Below, piece after piece: positions 6,389 through 7,306 of a DNA stretch of 7,306 nt. The translations under genes and the position numbers were made by a program. The notes beneath the pieces were generated by a model, which was given only the letters and a program-made list of their open reading frames with translations, made no database searches and had not been told where the DNA came from. This stretch comes from Actinosomnolentus pattersoniae (SeqCode) (GTDB lineage Bacteria; Actinomycetota; UBA4738): positions 1 to 7,306 of the forward strand of contig JACDCJ010000100.1 of assembly GCA_013817655.1 (NCBI GenBank), read 5' to 3'. The first letter of the stretch is position 1, and each line of letters starts with the position of its first letter.

Positions 6389-6811
6389 CTAGGGAACGCG
6401 TAGACGACGGACCATCTGACGAGCAGAAACGATGGGAAGTCCCCTCACCCTGACCCTGTCGAAGTGCCGATCCCGAGTCACGAGGGCGTCCGACTCCGCC
6501 GCCAGCGCCAGCGCAACGAGATAGTCATCCTGCGGATCGTCCGGCACCAGGCGTGGCGGGTCGACCGGGTCGCCGAACAGCAGGCCCTCCTCGGACAGCC
6601 GGCTCGCGAAGCTACCAGCTTCCTCGGGAGTGATGTCGTACTTCTTCGCTATCCGAGGATGCAAGAGAGCCTTCCTGACTTCGTGGATGAGCTGCGGGCA
6701 GACGATCAGCTCGAACTCACCACTCTGCCAGAGATCGAGGAGCTCGGAGGTGGCACCCGTCGAAGTAAGGGTTCCCGCGATCAGGCAATCGGCATCGATG
6801 ACGATGCGGAT
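6389..6811 (-). CDS. PIN-domain toxin of a toxin-antitoxin module, non-canonical ATC start
   Basis: A 140-aa PIN-domain ribonuclease-like toxin, most like the 'putative toxin, PIN family' (COG1569) group; VapC-type toxins cut RNA with a Mg-dependent acidic site. The intact frame reads (M)RIVIDADCLIAGTLTSTGA at the N terminus. Likely acidic site residues are Asp6/Asp8 (VIDAD), Glu44 (LIHEV), Asp95/Asp96 (DPQDDYL) and Asp114 (TRDRHF). HPRIAKKYDI (51-60) is typical of the group. The frame has no ATG, GTG or TTG before TTG 6664 (Leu50), and starting there would remove Asp6 and Glu44. The only proper N-terminal candidate is ATC at 6811-6809, 3 nt after the antitoxin TAA, with AGAGGA 11 nt upstream. 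A CTG at Leu10 would also lose Asp6. Possible readings are a rare ATC start, a mutated ATG, or a sequence error. It is encoded directly behind its antitoxin. Confidence 0.85.
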   Translation of the reverse strand: MRIVIDADCLIAGTLTSTGATSELLDLWQSGEFELIVCPQLIHEVRKALLHPRIAKKYDITPEEAGSFASRLSEEGLLFGDPVDPPRLVPDDPQDDYLVALALAAESDALVTRDRHFDRVRVRGLPIVSARQMVRRLRVP

Positions 6812-6814
6812 GGG

Positions 6815-7054
6815 TTAGGGTTTCCTCTCGCGTCGATTCTGAGCTCGGACGTCGTGGACGACCTTGGAGGCCAGATCGAGGGCCTCCCTCTCCGAGAGCC
6901 GCGCCTTGGCCCTGATCCTTTCGATCACGCCAAGGCCTTCTCTCAACGCGCCCTCGAGGACTTCGGACTGGCTCCTGTCCGATCGGGCGGCGCGGATCCG
7001 AACCTGCCGCATCAGGTGCTCATCGATCATCAGCGTGGTCTTGATCCTTGCCAT
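6815..7054 (-). CDS. Ribbon-helix-helix (CopG/Arc-like) antitoxin
   Basis: A 79-aa protein directly upstream of the PIN toxin. The N terminus, ARIKTTLMIDEHLMRQVRIR, has the beta strand followed by the helix of a ribbon-helix-helix DNA-binding domain. A turn and second helix (RSDRSQSEVLEGALREGLGV, about 25-44) complete it. The charged C-terminal part (about 45-79, ERIRAKARLSEREALDLASK and on) is the expected toxin-binding region. RHH antitoxins of VapB/FitA type neutralise the PIN toxin and repress their own operon. ATG 7054 is chosen: it is the only start giving the beta strand. It sits inside the last of several 8-bp repeats, which are probably the operator. No good Shine-Dalgarno is present at the usual distance, since GGTGGT abuts the ATG, so a leaderless mRNA is possible. 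The toxin frame begins 3 nt after its TAA, in the same frame. Confidence 0.88.
   Translation of the reverse strand: MARIKTTLMIDEHLMRQVRIRAARSDRSQSEVLEGALREGLGVIERIRAKARLSEREALDLASKVVHDVRAQNRRERKP
6823..6828 (-). promoter_or_regulatory. Shine-Dalgarno AGAGGA before the PIN toxin
   Basis: On the minus strand AGAGGA lies in the last codons of the antitoxin, 11 nt before the ATC at 6811-6809. No ATG, GTG or TTG in any frame follows it at working distance. It therefore supports initiation at or near the ATC and coupling of toxin translation to antitoxin translation. Confidence 0.45.
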
Positions 7055-7088
7055 ACCACCATACTGCCATACTTCCCTACCTATGGCG
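7049..7088 (-). promoter_or_regulatory. Tandem 8-bp repeat array, candidate antitoxin operator
   Basis: On the minus strand, 5' to 3', there are four contiguous 8-mers: GTAGGGAA (7080-7073), GTATGGCA (7072-7065), GTATGGTG (7064-7057) and GTATGGCA (7056-7049). Two are identical and the others match at 6 of 8 positions. Next to them, at 7081-7088, the plus strand carries CTATGGCG, an inverted near-copy. The last repeat includes the antitoxin ATG and Ala codon. RHH repressors bind short direct or inverted repeats cooperatively (MetJ uses 8-bp boxes), so this is probably the site of self-repression. No clear promoter boxes are seen; repeat and promoter may overlap. Confidence 0.6.
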
Positions 7089-7095
7089 ATCCAGC

Positions 7096-7125
7096 GAGCC
7101 GGCCCGAGCCGGCCCGAGCCGGCCC
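7096..7125. repeat. 10-bp tandem repeat, three perfect copies
   Basis: GAGCCGGCCC occurs three times without a mismatch, followed by GGCGAG. Each unit contains the palindrome GCCGGC, so the block can form alternative GC-rich hairpins. It lies between the peroxiredoxin stop (7145) and the antitoxin repeats. It could help end peroxiredoxin transcription, although no T-run is present, or it may simply be a slippage-prone repeat. Confidence 0.8.
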
Positions 7126-7144
7126 GGCGAGTGTTCCTTCTCGG

Positions 7145-7306
7145 TCAGCCGGCGAGGGCGGACATCGCGGCGGGCACCGTCTCGTCTGGCTTGATCCCGT
7201 ACCACGCGCCGGCGATGCGCCCCGCCCCGTCCACGAGGAACGACGAGCGGTGGACCCCCAGGTACGTGCGACCGACAAAGCGCTTCTCGCGCCAGACGCC
7301 GTACGC
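7145..7306 (-). CDS. bcp: Peroxiredoxin (Bcp/PrxQ type), C-terminal part, 5' end outside window
   Basis: The last 53 residues of a minus-strand gene are visible, ending in TGA at 7147-7145. They read AYGVWREKRFVGRTYLGVHR, then SSFLVDGAGRIAGAWYGIKP, then a short tail. The pattern YGVW-x-EK, then GR-x-YLGV-x-RSSFL-x-D-x-x-G-x-I, is the conserved C-terminal half of bacterioferritin-comigratory-protein peroxiredoxins. These are cytosolic thioredoxin-dependent enzymes that reduce hydrogen peroxide and organic hydroperoxides. The catalytic and resolving cysteines lie in the missing N-terminal part, so activity cannot be judged. An Arg replaces the residue before EK that is often Gly. About 90 bp separate its stop from the antitoxin start on the same strand. 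Confidence 0.88.
   Translation of the reverse strand, partial: AYGVWREKRFVGRTYLGVHRSSFLVDGAGRIAGAWYGIKPDETVPAAMSALAG

Noticed and set aside
6389..6664. 91-aa version of the PIN protein starting at TTG 6664
   Set aside because: It would lack the first third of the PIN fold including Asp6 and Glu44, while the same frame continues upstream with a clear PIN N terminus.
7049..7125. CRISPR-like array
   Set aside because: The repeats are 8 and 10 bp and contiguous without spacers, so they do not fit a CRISPR array.

Overview
The window is GC-rich and gene-dense. It reads as chromosomal DNA of an actinobacterium (Actinomycetota). The reasons are the strongly GC-biased third positions, GTG and TTG starts, 4-11 bp gene overlaps, genes with little or no Shine-Dalgarno sequence, and a YqeY/metallophosphoesterase pair next to tRNA-Pro of a kind I associate with actinobacteria. 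I cannot place it to genus, and a less-studied lineage is likely.

Region 1 (1-4865, + strand) is one transporter operon. It starts with the end of a beta-propeller (TolB/WD40-like) protein, followed by a large FtsX/MacB-type permease with about 10 membrane segments and two extracytoplasmic domains. Two different ABC ATPases of the LolD/MacB class come last. Spacing is 25 bp, then an 11-bp overlap, then a 4-bp ATGA overlap, so the products are probably made together. ATPase 1 is canonical and carries a C-terminal AbrB-like tail. ATPase 2 has an altered signature motif. The likely product is a mechanotransmission-type ABC machine working on an envelope substrate that cannot be named from sequence.

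Region 2 (4866-6380) is housekeeping. tRNA-Pro(CGG) and a membrane-anchored calcineurin-like metallophosphoesterase lie on the minus strand, tail-to-tail with the transporter operon. Divergent from the phosphoesterase, with only 15 bp between them, is a complete GatB/YqeY-family protein.

Region 3 (6381-7088, minus strand) is a type II toxin-antitoxin module: a ribbon-helix-helix antitoxin followed by a PIN-domain toxin. The intact toxin has no ATG, GTG or TTG at its proper N terminus, and its best start is an ATC codon 3 nt after the antitoxin stop. In front of the antitoxin are four tandem 8-bp repeats plus an inverted copy. The last repeat contains the antitoxin start codon, so this is a strong candidate autoregulatory operator.

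Region 4 (7089-7306) has a 10-bp repeat in three perfect copies, then the C-terminal end of a Bcp-type peroxiredoxin on the minus strand, cut by the window edge.

No CRISPR array, insertion sequence, integrase or rRNA is visible. The most interesting points are the antitoxin repeat operator, the ATC-started toxin, and the asymmetric ATPase pair with its AbrB-like tail.
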